This document shows positions 13,401-22,464 of a stretch of 36,210 nt of DNA, one piece after another. The notes beneath the pieces are model-generated. The model ran no database searches. It was not told where the DNA came from and saw only the letters and a program-made list of their open reading frames with translations. The translations under genes were made by a program, and so were the position numbers. The stretch's first letter is position 1. Every line of letters begins with the position of its first letter. The stretch is from Syntrophomonadaceae bacterium (GTDB lineage: Bacteria > Bacillota > Dethiobacteria > DTU022): NCBI GenBank assembly GCA_007130825.1, contig SLRT01000107.1, forward strand, positions 1 through 36,210, read 5' to 3'.

Positions 13401-14534
13401 CTAGCATATAAGCCGGGCGACCAAGCGGGCGATGCTCAAAGAGGCGGTCAGGCCGGGTGATTCAATGCCGATCAGGTTGACCAGGCCGGGAAGTTTGCGC
13501 CCGAATTCTTCCTGAATAACAAAATCGCGGAAAGATTCGCCGGGCCCGGACAGTTTGGGCCGGATGCCGGCCATTTCCGGCTCGAGATCCCTTTGATCGA
13601 TAAAGGGTAAAAACCGCCTGGCAGCGCGGTAGAAGTCACCGGCGCAGGTAGGGTCGACAGTGTAGTCTTCTTCGGTGACATATTTGGCGTTCGGGCCGAG
13701 CCTGAGGCGGCCGTCGAGAGTTTTGGTGGCATGGATACCCAGGCCGGTCAGCTCATGCAGCGGGGGCGGATAGATCAGGTGGTTGATCAACGAGGCCCGG
13801 GCCCGGGGCAGACTGAAATATTCACCCTTGCACAGGTGCAGGCGGTATAAAGCCCGGTCCGGATCGATGCCGGCCAGGGCGGCTAAACGGCCGGCCTGCA
13901 AACCGGCGCAGTTAACCAGGCAGCGGCAGTCGAGGGTATCGCTGCTGCCGTCTGGGTTTTTAAAATGAACCCGGTACCCTTCACTTAAAATTTCTATCAG
14001 ATCAACCAGGTGGCAGTAGGCAGGCAGAACTCCGTTTTGCAGGCAGATCTGCTCCAGCCGGGCCATCAGGGCGTGCGAGTCGACAATGCCGGTCGAAGGG
14101 GAAAGAAGGGCCCGGGCGGCCCTGATATTCGGTTCGAGGGCATTTAGCTGCGAAAACCCGAGTTCAACAAGGTCTATAACCCCGTTGGCCAAAGCCTGGT
14201 CGAGCAAATTATCCAGGGAGGCTGATTCTTCCGCAGAGTTGGCGACAATTATTTTGCCGCAGCGGCGGTGGGGAATGGCCCACTTTTGACAGAACTGATA
14301 AAGCAGGGGGTTGCCTTCGACGCAGAGTTTGGCTTTCAGGGTGCCGGCGGGATAGTAGATGCCGGCGTGGATCACTTCGCTGTTGCGGCTGGAAGTTTCA
14401 CGGCCAAAGCTTTCATGCCGCTCCATCAGGACCACTGACAAATCCGGCTGCCGGGCGGAAAGCTCCGCGGCGACGGCCAGGCCGATTACCCCTGCCCCCA
14501 CAACCAGGATATCTGTTTTATCAGCAGGACTCAT
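13401..14534 (-). CDS. FAD-dependent oxidoreductase, L-2-hydroxyglutarate oxidase-like
   Basis: A 377-residue DAO-fold flavoprotein. The N-terminus has the dinucleotide-binding ILVVGAGVIGLAVAAELSAR with a following acidic residue, then ETSSRNSEVIHAGIYYP and, near the C-terminus, AGIRPKLSGPG ... LIGIESPGLTASLSIA. This combination is typical of the LhgO/L2HGDH branch, which oxidises L-2-hydroxyglutarate to 2-oxoglutarate. The exact substrate is inferred from family only. Its ATG overlaps the stop of the mannose fusion gene by four bases, so it is translationally coupled to it, although no metabolic link with GDP-mannose is obvious. Confidence 0.85.
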   Translation of the reverse strand: MSPADKTDILVVGAGVIGLAVAAELSARQPDLSVVLMERHESFGRETSSRNSEVIHAGIYYPAGTLKAKLCVEGNPLLYQFCQKWAIPHRRCGKIIVANSAEESASLDNLLDQALANGVIDLVELGFSQLNALEPNIRAARALLSPSTGIVDSHALMARLEQICLQNGVLPAYCHLVDLIEILSEGYRVHFKNPDGSSDTLDCRCLVNCAGLQAGRLAALAGIDPDRALYRLHLCKGEYFSLPRARASLINHLIYPPPLHELTGLGIHATKTLDGRLRLGPNAKYVTEEDYTVDPTCAGDFYRAARRFLPFIDQRDLEPEMAGIRPKLSGPGESFRDFVIQEEFGRKLPGLVNLIGIESPGLTASLSIARLVARLIC

Positions 14535-17500
14535 CGGTTTTCCGAGATATCAAGCACTGCCTGGCGCAGGCGCGCCAGTTTCTGTTCGGCTTCAGCGGCG
14601 GTCGGGGCGGTTATCGACAAGTAAAGCTTGACTTTCGGTTCAGTGCCGGACGGGCGCACGGCAAACCACGAACCGTCAGACAAGGTGTAGTGGAGCACCG
14701 GGGATCGGGGCAGAGTCAGTTCGTATTCCCGATCGGTCTTTAAATTCCAGCCTTTTTGCCGACCGTAGTCCCTCTTTTCGACCACTTTCAGGCCGGCCAT
14801 CTGCGCGGGAAGGTGGTGGTAGGCGGCGACATGGCGGTCGGCCTCGGAGATATCTTTTAGCTCGACGGTAAGCAGATTTTCGTAGTGGTAGCCGTAGCGC
14901 TGTTGAACGTCATCGAGCACCTGGAGCAAATTTTTGCCCTGTTCCTTGTAGTAGGCGGTCATTTCGGCGATCAGGTATGAAGCGATAATCGCATCTTTGT
15001 CGCGGACAAAGGTGCCGGACAGGTAGCCGCAGCTTTCTTCATAGCCGAAGATAAATTTTGGTCCGCCCCGGCCTTCATATTCGGTGATTTTAGCGCCGAT
15101 AAACTTAAAGCCGGTCAGGGTTTCAGTAACCCCGAGGCCGTATGATTCGGCTATGCGCCGGCCCAGGTCCCCGGTAACGATGGTTTTGATCATCACCGCA
15201 TCAGCGGGCATCCTCCCGTTTTCCGTCAAGCGGCTGCAGATGTACTCGATCAGCAGAGCTCCGACCTGGTTACCGCTTAAAATCACGTAATCGCCCGAAA
15301 GATCGCGCACGGCGGTGCCGACCCGGTCACCGTCCGGGTCGGTGGCCAGGACCAGGTCCGCCTCGACACCGCGGGCCCGTTCCAGGGCCATATCCAGGGC
15401 AGCCGGATCTTCGGGATTGGGCACCTGCACAGTGCTAAACTGCGGATCGGCTGCAACCTGTTCTTCGACCGGGAAAAGATCAATACAGGCTGATTGGGCC
15501 AACAGGCCGGGAATATATACCTGGCCGGTACCGTGCAGGGGAGTGAAGACCACTTTTAACTGTACCTGCGGACTGCTTAAGGAAAGCGCTTTTACTTTTT
15601 CCAGGTAGTTTTGATCCCAGGCCGGATCAATCATTTCCAGCAGACCCCGGTTAACGGCTTCTTCCCGGGTGATCATCTGCACGTCATGGAAGATATCGAC
15701 CCTGCCGATGGCCCGGACGAGATCATCGACCAGGGGGCTGACTGCCTGTCCGCCATCGGGCCCGTAGACTTTATAGCCATTATACTGCGGCGGGTTGTGG
15801 CTGGCGGTGATCACAATGCCGGCGTCACAGCCGAGCTCACGGGTGATGAAAGAAAGCATGGGGGTAGGCCGGACGCTGTCAAAGAGCAGGGCTTTAATCC
15901 CGTTGGCGGCAAGGACCAGGGCGGCGGTTTCGGCGAATTGCTCTGAATAAAGGCGGGTATCAAAGGCGACGGCCACTTTCCCGGTCTCGCTGTCTTCCGG
16001 GTTTTCCGGGGGCCGGTTGTTAAGACAATCGGCCAGGCCCTGGGTGGCGCGGCGGATGGTGTAAGAGTTGATCCGGTTCAGGCCGGGGCCAATCACCCCG
16101 CGCATACCGCCGGTGCCGAAAGCCAGCTCACTGCCGAAATGGCTGTTTATCCGGTCCGGATCGTTTTTCATGGCCTGCAGTTCATTTTTCAGTTCAGGGT
16201 CGAGATCGGGGTGAGCCAACCACTGTTCAAATTTTTTTTGCGCCTCAGGATTCGCCTTATCCGCGGTGAAATCTTTTCGGGGATCTGCTGCCGGTGGAGG
16301 GGCGGTGCGGCCGTAGTCGTCTTCAAAACGTTCGATGTCATCTTCACCAAGGTAATCGCCGCTTTGGACTTCGATCAGGACCAGCGGTTCCTCCGTCTTG
16401 TTTTCCAGGCGATGGCGGGCACCGGTGGGAATATGAGCTCTTTGCCCTTTCCTGACCGTAAACTGCTGATCGTCGACGGTGACATAAGCTTCACCGCTGA
16501 CCACGATCCAGTTTTCCGAACGCCGGCGGTGGCTCTGCAGGCTCAGGCGGGCTCCAGGATTAACGTTGATCCTTTTTACCTGGTAGTTTTGGGCAAGTTC
16601 CAGGGAGCTGTAACTGCCCCAGGGGCGATAGATGGTGCGGTGCTCCCTGGCTTCGGCAGCCCCTTCAGCCGCTAACTGATCGACTATTTTTTTTACATCC
16701 TGGGTTTGCTTTCGATCACAGACTAACAGGGCGTCATCGGTGTCGACCACTACCAGGTCTTTAAGGCCGACTGTACCGATCAGGCGGGAGGTGGATATAA
16801 CCAGGCTGTTTTCAGTATCAACGGGAAACACCCGGCCCTGCAGGTGATTGCCCTGCTCATTTTTGGCGCTGACCTGGTAGTAGGCTTCCCAGCTGCCGAG
16901 ATCGCTCCAGTTTATCGCGGTCGGGATAACACTTACCCCTTTGGAACGCTCGAGGATGCCGTAGTCGATGGATATTTTTTCTACATTTTTGTAGATTTCT
17001 TCAAGATTAGCGAAACGCTTATAATCGACCTGTTCGAGAGCGGCATAGATCTGCGGTAAAAGCCGGCGGTACTGCTTGAGCAACGCCCCGACCCGGAAAA
17101 CAAACATGCCGCTGTTCCAGAGGTAGCGGGTATCTTCCAGGTAGTTTTTTGCGGTTTGCAGATCGGGTTTTTCGACAAATTTTTCCACCCGGCAGGCGCC
17201 GTGGTTGAGTTCATCGCCACAGCAGATGTAGCCATAGCCGGTTTCGGGGTAAGTGGGCCGGATACCGAAAGTAACCAGTCCGTGTGCTTTAGCGGCTGTT
17301 TCGCCGTTTTGCAGCAGGGCGGCAAATTCCGCGCGGTCGGTGATCAGGTGATCTGAGGGCAAAACGGCCATCACGGCCTGATCGCCTTCCTCGCGCTGCA
17401 GGTAGCAGGCGGCCAGACCGATAGCCGGCGCGGTGTTGCGGGCCTGCGGTTCCTCCAGCAAGCGCACCGCAGAGAGGCCGGAAAGGCTCAGCTGGCGCCT

Positions 17501-17710
17501 GACTTCGCCGGCCTGGTCGCGGTGAGTTACCACCAGGATTTTTTCGGGCGGAACAGCAGCGGTAAGCCGTTCAAAAGTGTCCTGGAAAAGCGAACGCTGC
17601 TGCTCGTTTCCCCCGGAACCCGGCAGAGGCAGGTATTGCTTGGGAAATAACTCCCGGCTGAGCGGCCAGAGCCTGGTCCCGCTCCCGCCGGCCAAAATAA
17701 CAGCATACAT
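14531..17710 (-). CDS. Trifunctional GDP-mannose pyrophosphorylase / phosphomannose isomerase / phosphohexomutase
   Basis: One 1059-residue reading frame with no break. Residues 1-285 are a nucleotidyltransferase (GGSGTRLWPLSRELFPKQ, 8-25; FVEKP, 178-182; NWSDLGSW, 267-274). Residues about 355-460 are the type II phosphomannose isomerase cupin (YRPWGSYSSL; QSHRRRSENWIVVSGEAYV; IPTGARHRLEN). After a proline-rich linker (about 470-485), residues 490-1055 are a full alpha-D-phosphohexomutase: phosphoserine loop TASHNP (635-640), metal loop DPDGDR (791-796), sugar-binding GYEESCGYLSG and phosphate-binding RPSGTEPKVK. Together these would convert fructose-6-P to mannose-6-P, mannose-1-P and GDP-mannose. 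Known AlgA/ManC enzymes join only the first two; the mutase domain resembles PgcA-type enzymes, which also use glucose. Downstream of two glycosyltransferases and GH130. Confidence 0.93.
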   Translation of the reverse strand: MYAVILAGGSGTRLWPLSRELFPKQYLPLPGSGGNEQQRSLFQDTFERLTAAVPPEKILVVTHRDQAGEVRRQLSLSGLSAVRLLEEPQARNTAPAIGLAACYLQREEGDQAVMAVLPSDHLITDRAEFAALLQNGETAAKAHGLVTFGIRPTYPETGYGYICCGDELNHGACRVEKFVEKPDLQTAKNYLEDTRYLWNSGMFVFRVGALLKQYRRLLPQIYAALEQVDYKRFANLEEIYKNVEKISIDYGILERSKGVSVIPTAINWSDLGSWEAYYQVSAKNEQGNHLQGRVFPVDTENSLVISTSRLIGTVGLKDLVVVDTDDALLVCDRKQTQDVKKIVDQLAAEGAAEAREHRTIYRPWGSYSSLELAQNYQVKRINVNPGARLSLQSHRRRSENWIVVSGEAYVTVDDQQFTVRKGQRAHIPTGARHRLENKTEEPLVLIEVQSGDYLGEDDIERFEDDYGRTAPPPAADPRKDFTADKANPEAQKKFEQWLAHPDLDPELKNELQAMKNDPDRINSHFGSELAFGTGGMRGVIGPGLNRINSYTIRRATQGLADCLNNRPPENPEDSETGKVAVAFDTRLYSEQFAETAALVLAANGIKALLFDSVRPTPMLSFITRELGCDAGIVITASHNPPQYNGYKVYGPDGGQAVSPLVDDLVRAIGRVDIFHDVQMITREEAVNRGLLEMIDPAWDQNYLEKVKALSLSSPQVQLKVVFTPLHGTGQVYIPGLLAQSACIDLFPVEEQVAADPQFSTVQVPNPEDPAALDMALERARGVEADLVLATDPDGDRVGTAVRDLSGDYVILSGNQVGALLIEYICSRLTENGRMPADAVMIKTIVTGDLGRRIAESYGLGVTETLTGFKFIGAKITEYEGRGGPKFIFGYEESCGYLSGTFVRDKDAIIASYLIAEMTAYYKEQGKNLLQVLDDVQQRYGYHYENLLTVELKDISEADRHVAAYHHLPAQMAGLKVVEKRDYGRQKGWNLKTDREYELTLPRSPVLHYTLSDGSWFAVRPSGTEPKVKLYLSITAPTAAEAEQKLARLRQAVLDISENR

Positions 17711-17878
17711 AGAATCACCCCGGTAGTATCGAAATTTTTAAGTTCGGAACGGTTTCTGCTTGTTCCCCGCCCACAAATATTCCCCGTGCTCAGTTTTATT
17801 TCAGCGCACTGCAAAACCCGGATGGCTAAAACTTAATCTTCTCAGGTTATGCAGGTTACAATTCGCTTTATACTGCGG

Positions 17879-20197
17879 TTATTCTTTCCTGATCATGTTC
17901 AGCTGCTCCGGAAAAAGATTCTGGTGGGTTACCAGGTGGACTCTTTGCAGGGCCAATAGAAATGAAACCACCGATTCTCCGCCCTGGTTTTGGTTGATCC
18001 CTCCGGGTTGGAGGCCGTCGTAGCACCCTCCGCCGGAAAACTCATAGAGCGGCTGGTGGACGTCGTTGCTGCCGAAAAACCAGTTGAAGGCCCATTCCAT
18101 GGTTCTAAACCAGTAATCACTGCCGGTGATTGCAAAAGCCTGATAACAGGCATCGATCAGGGCGGTGGCATCGACGGATTGCTGGTCGAAACGGGCTTTT
18201 TGCCCACCGCGTCTGTACCAGCCGTCGTTTCCGACCAGCGAGAGGTGGCCGCTTTCGGGATTGGTCTGGATATCAACCAGCCACTTCAGGCTTTTTGAGC
18301 CGGTATCGAACATTTCAGGATAATCCAGGTAATTGCCGGCAACAATCAGGGCCTGGGTCAGGCGGGCGTTTTCGTAAGCGACCACATCTTCAGCCCAGTA
18401 CCAGTCTTCGGCGCAGTTCTGCCGGAAAAGCCCGAGCAGCTTTTCGCCCAGTTCGGCCATGATCCGGCGGACCAAAGCATCGCCGCCGAAACGGCGCAGG
18501 TAGTAATTGGCCCCGATAATGGCAAAAGCCCAGGCCCGTGGAGAAGTAAAGGAAAGCGCAATTTCGATCGCCTCCTTAAACAGCCGGTTGGCCAGGCCGA
18601 GGTAAGCGTTATTGGGCGGGTGGGCAATTATATAACCGAGCGCCCAGAGGGCGCGGCCGTGGCTGTCTTCTGAACCGGCTTCTTCCAGCCAGCTGCGGTC
18701 ATAACCCATAAAATTGCGCATCCGGCTATTTTTTTCATTGAAAGCATGGTAGAGAAAGCTTAAGTACGTTTTTAAAAGCGGGTTAATCGCTTCATCTTCA
18801 AACAGACGCCAGTGCATCACAGCAACAATCAGGCCGCGGGCGTTGTCGTCAGTGCAGTAACCGTGATTGCGATCGGGAACGGAGAAAACGCAGTGCTGCA
18901 AGAGCCCGGTGTCGTCGGTGATAGCGCGCAGGTGTTTTAACTTGACTTCGGGTATAATAGCCCGCTCGGTAACATCTGTTTCCGGCGCCGGACGGGTAAT
19001 CATTGCACTGTAGTTCAACCGGGCCTGTTCGATGGCGGTGGCATAATTGCGGGCCACTTCTTTCCAGATCATCTGCCGGCCATGCTGGTACGAATTCTTG
19101 CGCATCCGGTTGCGCAGAGCCTCGTCGTCCAGAAGTTTTATTACAGCTTCGGCCATCTTGTTGCTGTCGCGGAAAGGAACCAGGCAGCCCCGATCATCAG
19201 CCAGAAGCTCTTCGGCGTAGATATAGGGGGTGGAGACTATGGCCTTTCCACAGGCAAGAGCGTAGGCGAGCGTGCCGGAGGTGATCTGCTCCCGGCTCAG
19301 GTAGGGAGTAATATAGACATCGGTGGCCACCAGAAACTGGACCAGCCGTTCGAGAGAAACATACTGGTTGTAAAAGGTTATGTTTTTCTCCAGGCCCCGG
19401 TCGAAGACCATTTTTTCAAGCTTGTGGCGGTATGCTTCTCCATAGCGGCGCTTTACTTCGGGGTGGGTCGCTCCGAGAATGATGTAGAGGGCGTCGGGAT
19501 GGAATTTTACCACATCTTCCATCGCCTCGATAGCAAATTCCAACCCCTTGCTCGGGCCGAGCAGGCCGAAAGTTAAAAGCAACTTGCGCCCCTCGGCCTG
19601 GAACTGATCCTTGTAATAGGAGGAATCGAGAAAAGGCACGTCCGGCGAGCCGTGGGGAATCAAGAGTATTTTATTTTCGGGCACATTATAGACCCGTTTA
19701 AGGATATCAACTGCAGCCTGGGCCATAACCACCACCGAAAACGAATGCTCACAGATGCGGATCATGGTCTGCTTTTGCCCCGGTGTGGGGTCTTCAAGCA
19801 CGGTATGCAGGATGGTTATAGCCGGTTTTTTCAGATTGCCGAGCAGGTAATTGATGTAGTTGCCGTCTTCACCGCCGAAAATTCCAAATTCATGCTGGAT
19901 CAATACGGCATCGACCGGCGAAAGGTTGATAAAATCGGCAGCCCGCTGGTAATCATTATGGTGTTGATCGCGGATGTGAAAGGAAACCTCGCGCCCGTAG
20001 TTATCGGTTTCGTTGGCTTTTTTGAGCGCAATTACTTCAAAACTGTTATGTTCTCCTTCGTTGTTTTCCCCGATGCCGAAAAGTTGTTTCATGCTGTGGA
20101 GCAGATCGGAGCAAAAGGTGGCAATCCCACACTGGCGGGGGGGATAGGTAGAGACAAATGAAACCTTGACCGGACGCAGGATCTTGCCGGGATACAT
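17879..20197 (-). CDS. GT4 glycosyltransferase fused to a helical-barrel glycosidase-like domain
   Basis: A 772-residue protein. Residues 1 to about 400 are a GT-B fold glycosyltransferase of family 4 (VSFVSTYPPRQCGIATFCSD at the start; GLLGPSKGLEFAIEAM for the second Rossmann domain; TPYLSREQITSGTLAYALAC for the donor site). In the donor-site motif the usual second Glu of E-x7-E is replaced by Ala, as read directly. From about residue 425 there is an all-helical region rich in Trp, Tyr and Asp (HGYCTDDNARGL, GYDRSWLEE, EDWYWAEDVV, DQQSVDATALIDACY) resembling six-hairpin glycosidase-type barrels. ATG 20197 is preferred to GTG 20206, which forms part of the GAGGTG ribosome site. Genes of this architecture recur next to GH130 phosphorylases; the sugar is probably mannose here, by context. 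Confidence 0.85.
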   Translation of the reverse strand: MYPGKILRPVKVSFVSTYPPRQCGIATFCSDLLHSMKQLFGIGENNEGEHNSFEVIALKKANETDNYGREVSFHIRDQHHNDYQRAADFINLSPVDAVLIQHEFGIFGGEDGNYINYLLGNLKKPAITILHTVLEDPTPGQKQTMIRICEHSFSVVVMAQAAVDILKRVYNVPENKILLIPHGSPDVPFLDSSYYKDQFQAEGRKLLLTFGLLGPSKGLEFAIEAMEDVVKFHPDALYIILGATHPEVKRRYGEAYRHKLEKMVFDRGLEKNITFYNQYVSLERLVQFLVATDVYITPYLSREQITSGTLAYALACGKAIVSTPYIYAEELLADDRGCLVPFRDSNKMAEAVIKLLDDEALRNRMRKNSYQHGRQMIWKEVARNYATAIEQARLNYSAMITRPAPETDVTERAIIPEVKLKHLRAITDDTGLLQHCVFSVPDRNHGYCTDDNARGLIVAVMHWRLFEDEAINPLLKTYLSFLYHAFNEKNSRMRNFMGYDRSWLEEAGSEDSHGRALWALGYIIAHPPNNAYLGLANRLFKEAIEIALSFTSPRAWAFAIIGANYYLRRFGGDALVRRIMAELGEKLLGLFRQNCAEDWYWAEDVVAYENARLTQALIVAGNYLDYPEMFDTGSKSLKWLVDIQTNPESGHLSLVGNDGWYRRGGQKARFDQQSVDATALIDACYQAFAITGSDYWFRTMEWAFNWFFGSNDVHQPLYEFSGGGCYDGLQPGGINQNQGGESVVSFLLALQRVHLVTHQNLFPEQLNMIRKE

Positions 20198-20326
20198 ATT
20201 AGTCACCTCATTATTTAAAGTCAGAAATCAAATCGCCGCTAAACCCGAACATGTGTTCTAAAAAGGCTGCTACTACCGTCAGCCCGGATTTTAATGCTGA
20301 ATTGAAAAGTCGCACCGGGCGGCATT

Positions 20327-21334
20327 TCAGTTGATTATGTCCTGATAAACTTTTATATAGCGATCGACCATCAGTTCGACAGTGAAGCTTTCTTCGACGT
20401 GGCGGCGGCAGGCTTTTCGCTGCAGCTTATCTATCCGCGAGAGAGCTTCCCGGGCCTGGTCCAGATCGTCAACCAGGTAGCCGGTTATCCCGTCGATGAC
20501 CAATTCGGGCATCGATCCGCGCCTGAAAGCTATAACCGGAGTACCGCAGGCCATCGATTCAGCCACGCTCAAACCGAAAGGTTCATCGAAATTGATCAGG
20601 TGCAAAAGGGCCCGTGCTCCGCCGAGAACCGCCCCTTTTTCCCCGGAGCCGACCGGCCCGATGTAGCGAACCTGTTCTTCATCCAGGTAGGGAGCGACGT
20701 AGCGATCGAAATAGGTCTGGTCCTGAATAATCCCGGCGATAACCAGGGGCATGCCGGCCTGCTTGGCCAGGCGAATCGATTCATAAACTCCCTTGTCGTG
20801 GTGGATACGGCCGAAAAATAGCAGGTAATTGTCGGCGTTTTCCCGGTAAGCATAGTTATCGATCGGAATTCCGTGGTGGATGGTCGCCCGGTAATCGAGC
20901 TCGGGGCTGCGGTCCGCATCGCTGATAGCCACATAATTTACCCGCTGGTTATATTTACGATATACCGGCAAAATGCGCGGTGAAGAAAAGCCGTGGATGG
21001 TGGTCAAAACCGGGGTGTTAACCAGGCCGCTGTAGGTTAGGGGCAAAAAATCGAAATGGTTGTGAATAAGGTCAAAAGATGCCGCCTCTTCAAAAACGGC
21101 GGCGATATGGAGGCATTCCCAGACTTTCGGTTCGAGGTCGCTGTCTTCGGACCAGGGGCGGGGGGCTACCGAGCGCAACACGGCCCTGGTCTGCGAATCA
21201 CCGGTGGCGTACAGGGTAACATCGATACCGCGCCGGATTAATCCTTCGGTCAGCATGCTGACTACCCACTCCCACGGACCGTAATGACGGGGTGGTGTAC
21301 GCCAGGATATGGGGGCGAGCATGGCAATTTTCAT
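20327..21334 (-). CDS. GT4 family glycosyltransferase
   Basis: A 335-residue GT-B glycosyltransferase. It has an N-terminal MKIAMLAPISWRTPPRHYGP, the acceptor-domain HNHFDFLPL and TIHGFSS, the donor-domain FFGRIHHDKGVYE, and the GT4 E-x7-E motif in FDEPFGLSVAESMACGTPV. No membrane segment. ATG 21334 is one base after the GH130 stop, so it is coupled to that gene; an ATG 33 bases upstream (21367) lies inside GH130 and adds residues unlike the family. The donor is not certain; GDP-mannose is the likely one because the cluster makes it. Confidence 0.9.
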   Translation of the reverse strand: MKIAMLAPISWRTPPRHYGPWEWVVSMLTEGLIRRGIDVTLYATGDSQTRAVLRSVAPRPWSEDSDLEPKVWECLHIAAVFEEAASFDLIHNHFDFLPLTYSGLVNTPVLTTIHGFSSPRILPVYRKYNQRVNYVAISDADRSPELDYRATIHHGIPIDNYAYRENADNYLLFFGRIHHDKGVYESIRLAKQAGMPLVIAGIIQDQTYFDRYVAPYLDEEQVRYIGPVGSGEKGAVLGGARALLHLINFDEPFGLSVAESMACGTPVIAFRRGSMPELVIDGITGYLVDDLDQAREALSRIDKLQRKACRRHVEESFTVELMVDRYIKVYQDIIN

Positions 21335-21335
21335 T

Positions 21336-22307
21336 TTAGATACAGAAACCTTCCTCCATAGAATCACTGCAGTTCAAAAGATGATCGACCAGATCTTGCA
21401 GCTTGGCGGTGGCCAGGCAGACACTTGTATCGGCGGCGCCGTAATACATGATCAGTTCATCTGTAACTGGATCGTGAACGATCCCGGTGGGAAAGGTTAC
21501 CCCGGGCACGTCGCCGACCCGTTCATATGACTCATGGGGGCCAAAGACCCACTGGTCGCTGCGCTTCCTGATTTTCCGCGGGTTTTCGAGATCGAGCAGG
21601 GCCAGGCCGACCCGGTAGAGGCTGCCGGATACAGTATTGCGCACACCGTGATAGATAATTAACCAGCCCTCGTCGGTTTCAATCGGCGGGGGCCCGAGAC
21701 CGACCCGGGTGCTGTCCCACCAGCCGGGGCGAACTGGAAGCAATATCTGGTGATCACCCCAGTGGACAAGGTCCGGCGAGCAGGCGACCCAGATATGGGC
21801 TTCGCCGCGAATAATCGGCCGGTGGATCATAGTATATTTGCCATTAATCTTGCGCGGGAACAACGAGGCGTCTTTGTCCTCGGGGGGCAGCATCGCTCCC
21901 CGGCGCTCAAATTTATGCAGATCTTCAGACAGGGCCAGGGAAACGACCGGGCCGTCCTTGGAAAAGGAGACATACGTAACCGCGTATTTCTGCAGGTCTT
22001 CGAGCCAGACTATGCGCGGGTCTTCAATGCCCCACCTTTCCTCGTTGAAATCGGTATCAGGCAGAAGAGTCGGTTTTTCGTCAATCTGCCAGTTGGTCTT
22101 GCCGTCATTACTGCGGGCGAAGGTCAGATGGGAAAACCCGCGCATATCTTCGACACGGACCAAAAGCATAATGTCACCGTTATGCCGGACCGCTCCCGGG
22201 TTAAAGGTGGAATTGGACGGGTACGGCCAGCGATCGGGAATTAAGATTGGATTGCCCTGATAGCGATCGAAGAGGAAATTCGGGCGGTGATGGTTATAAT
22301 AAATCAT
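21336..22307 (-). CDS. GH130 family beta-mannoside phosphorylase
   Basis: A 323-residue five-bladed propeller enzyme of glycoside hydrolase family 130, which reversibly phosphorolyses beta-mannosides to alpha-mannose-1-phosphate. The catalytic Asp motif EDPR is at residues 95-98, preceded by NPGAV and LLVRVED; LFPRKINGKYTMIHRP supplies the basic residues used for phosphate in the family, and GPPPIETDEGWLIIYHG follows. The full length fits the GH130_2-type enzymes, of which some act on beta-1,2-mannobiose and oligomannan. It is the first gene of the mannan block (AAGGAG before the ATG). The mannose-1-P it would release is the direct substrate of the GDP-mannose pyrophosphorylase domain encoded downstream. 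Confidence 0.9.
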   Translation of the reverse strand: MIYYNHHRPNFLFDRYQGNPILIPDRWPYPSNSTFNPGAVRHNGDIMLLVRVEDMRGFSHLTFARSNDGKTNWQIDEKPTLLPDTDFNEERWGIEDPRIVWLEDLQKYAVTYVSFSKDGPVVSLALSEDLHKFERRGAMLPPEDKDASLFPRKINGKYTMIHRPIIRGEAHIWVACSPDLVHWGDHQILLPVRPGWWDSTRVGLGPPPIETDEGWLIIYHGVRNTVSGSLYRVGLALLDLENPRKIRKRSDQWVFGPHESYERVGDVPGVTFPTGIVHDPVTDELIMYYGAADTSVCLATAKLQDLVDHLLNCSDSMEEGFCI

Positions 22308-22464
22308 TCACTGGTTCTCCTTTATTAGTTAGTGATAAACAGCTCAGGCGATTACAAATCGGCCGTTTTGCTTAAACGGTTCCCGCAGTAACCGAACCTG
22401 ATCATTTAACTTGTTTTTTAATTCGCTACCATTGAAGCGATTCCTTCCTACCGGTTGCAGCTGT

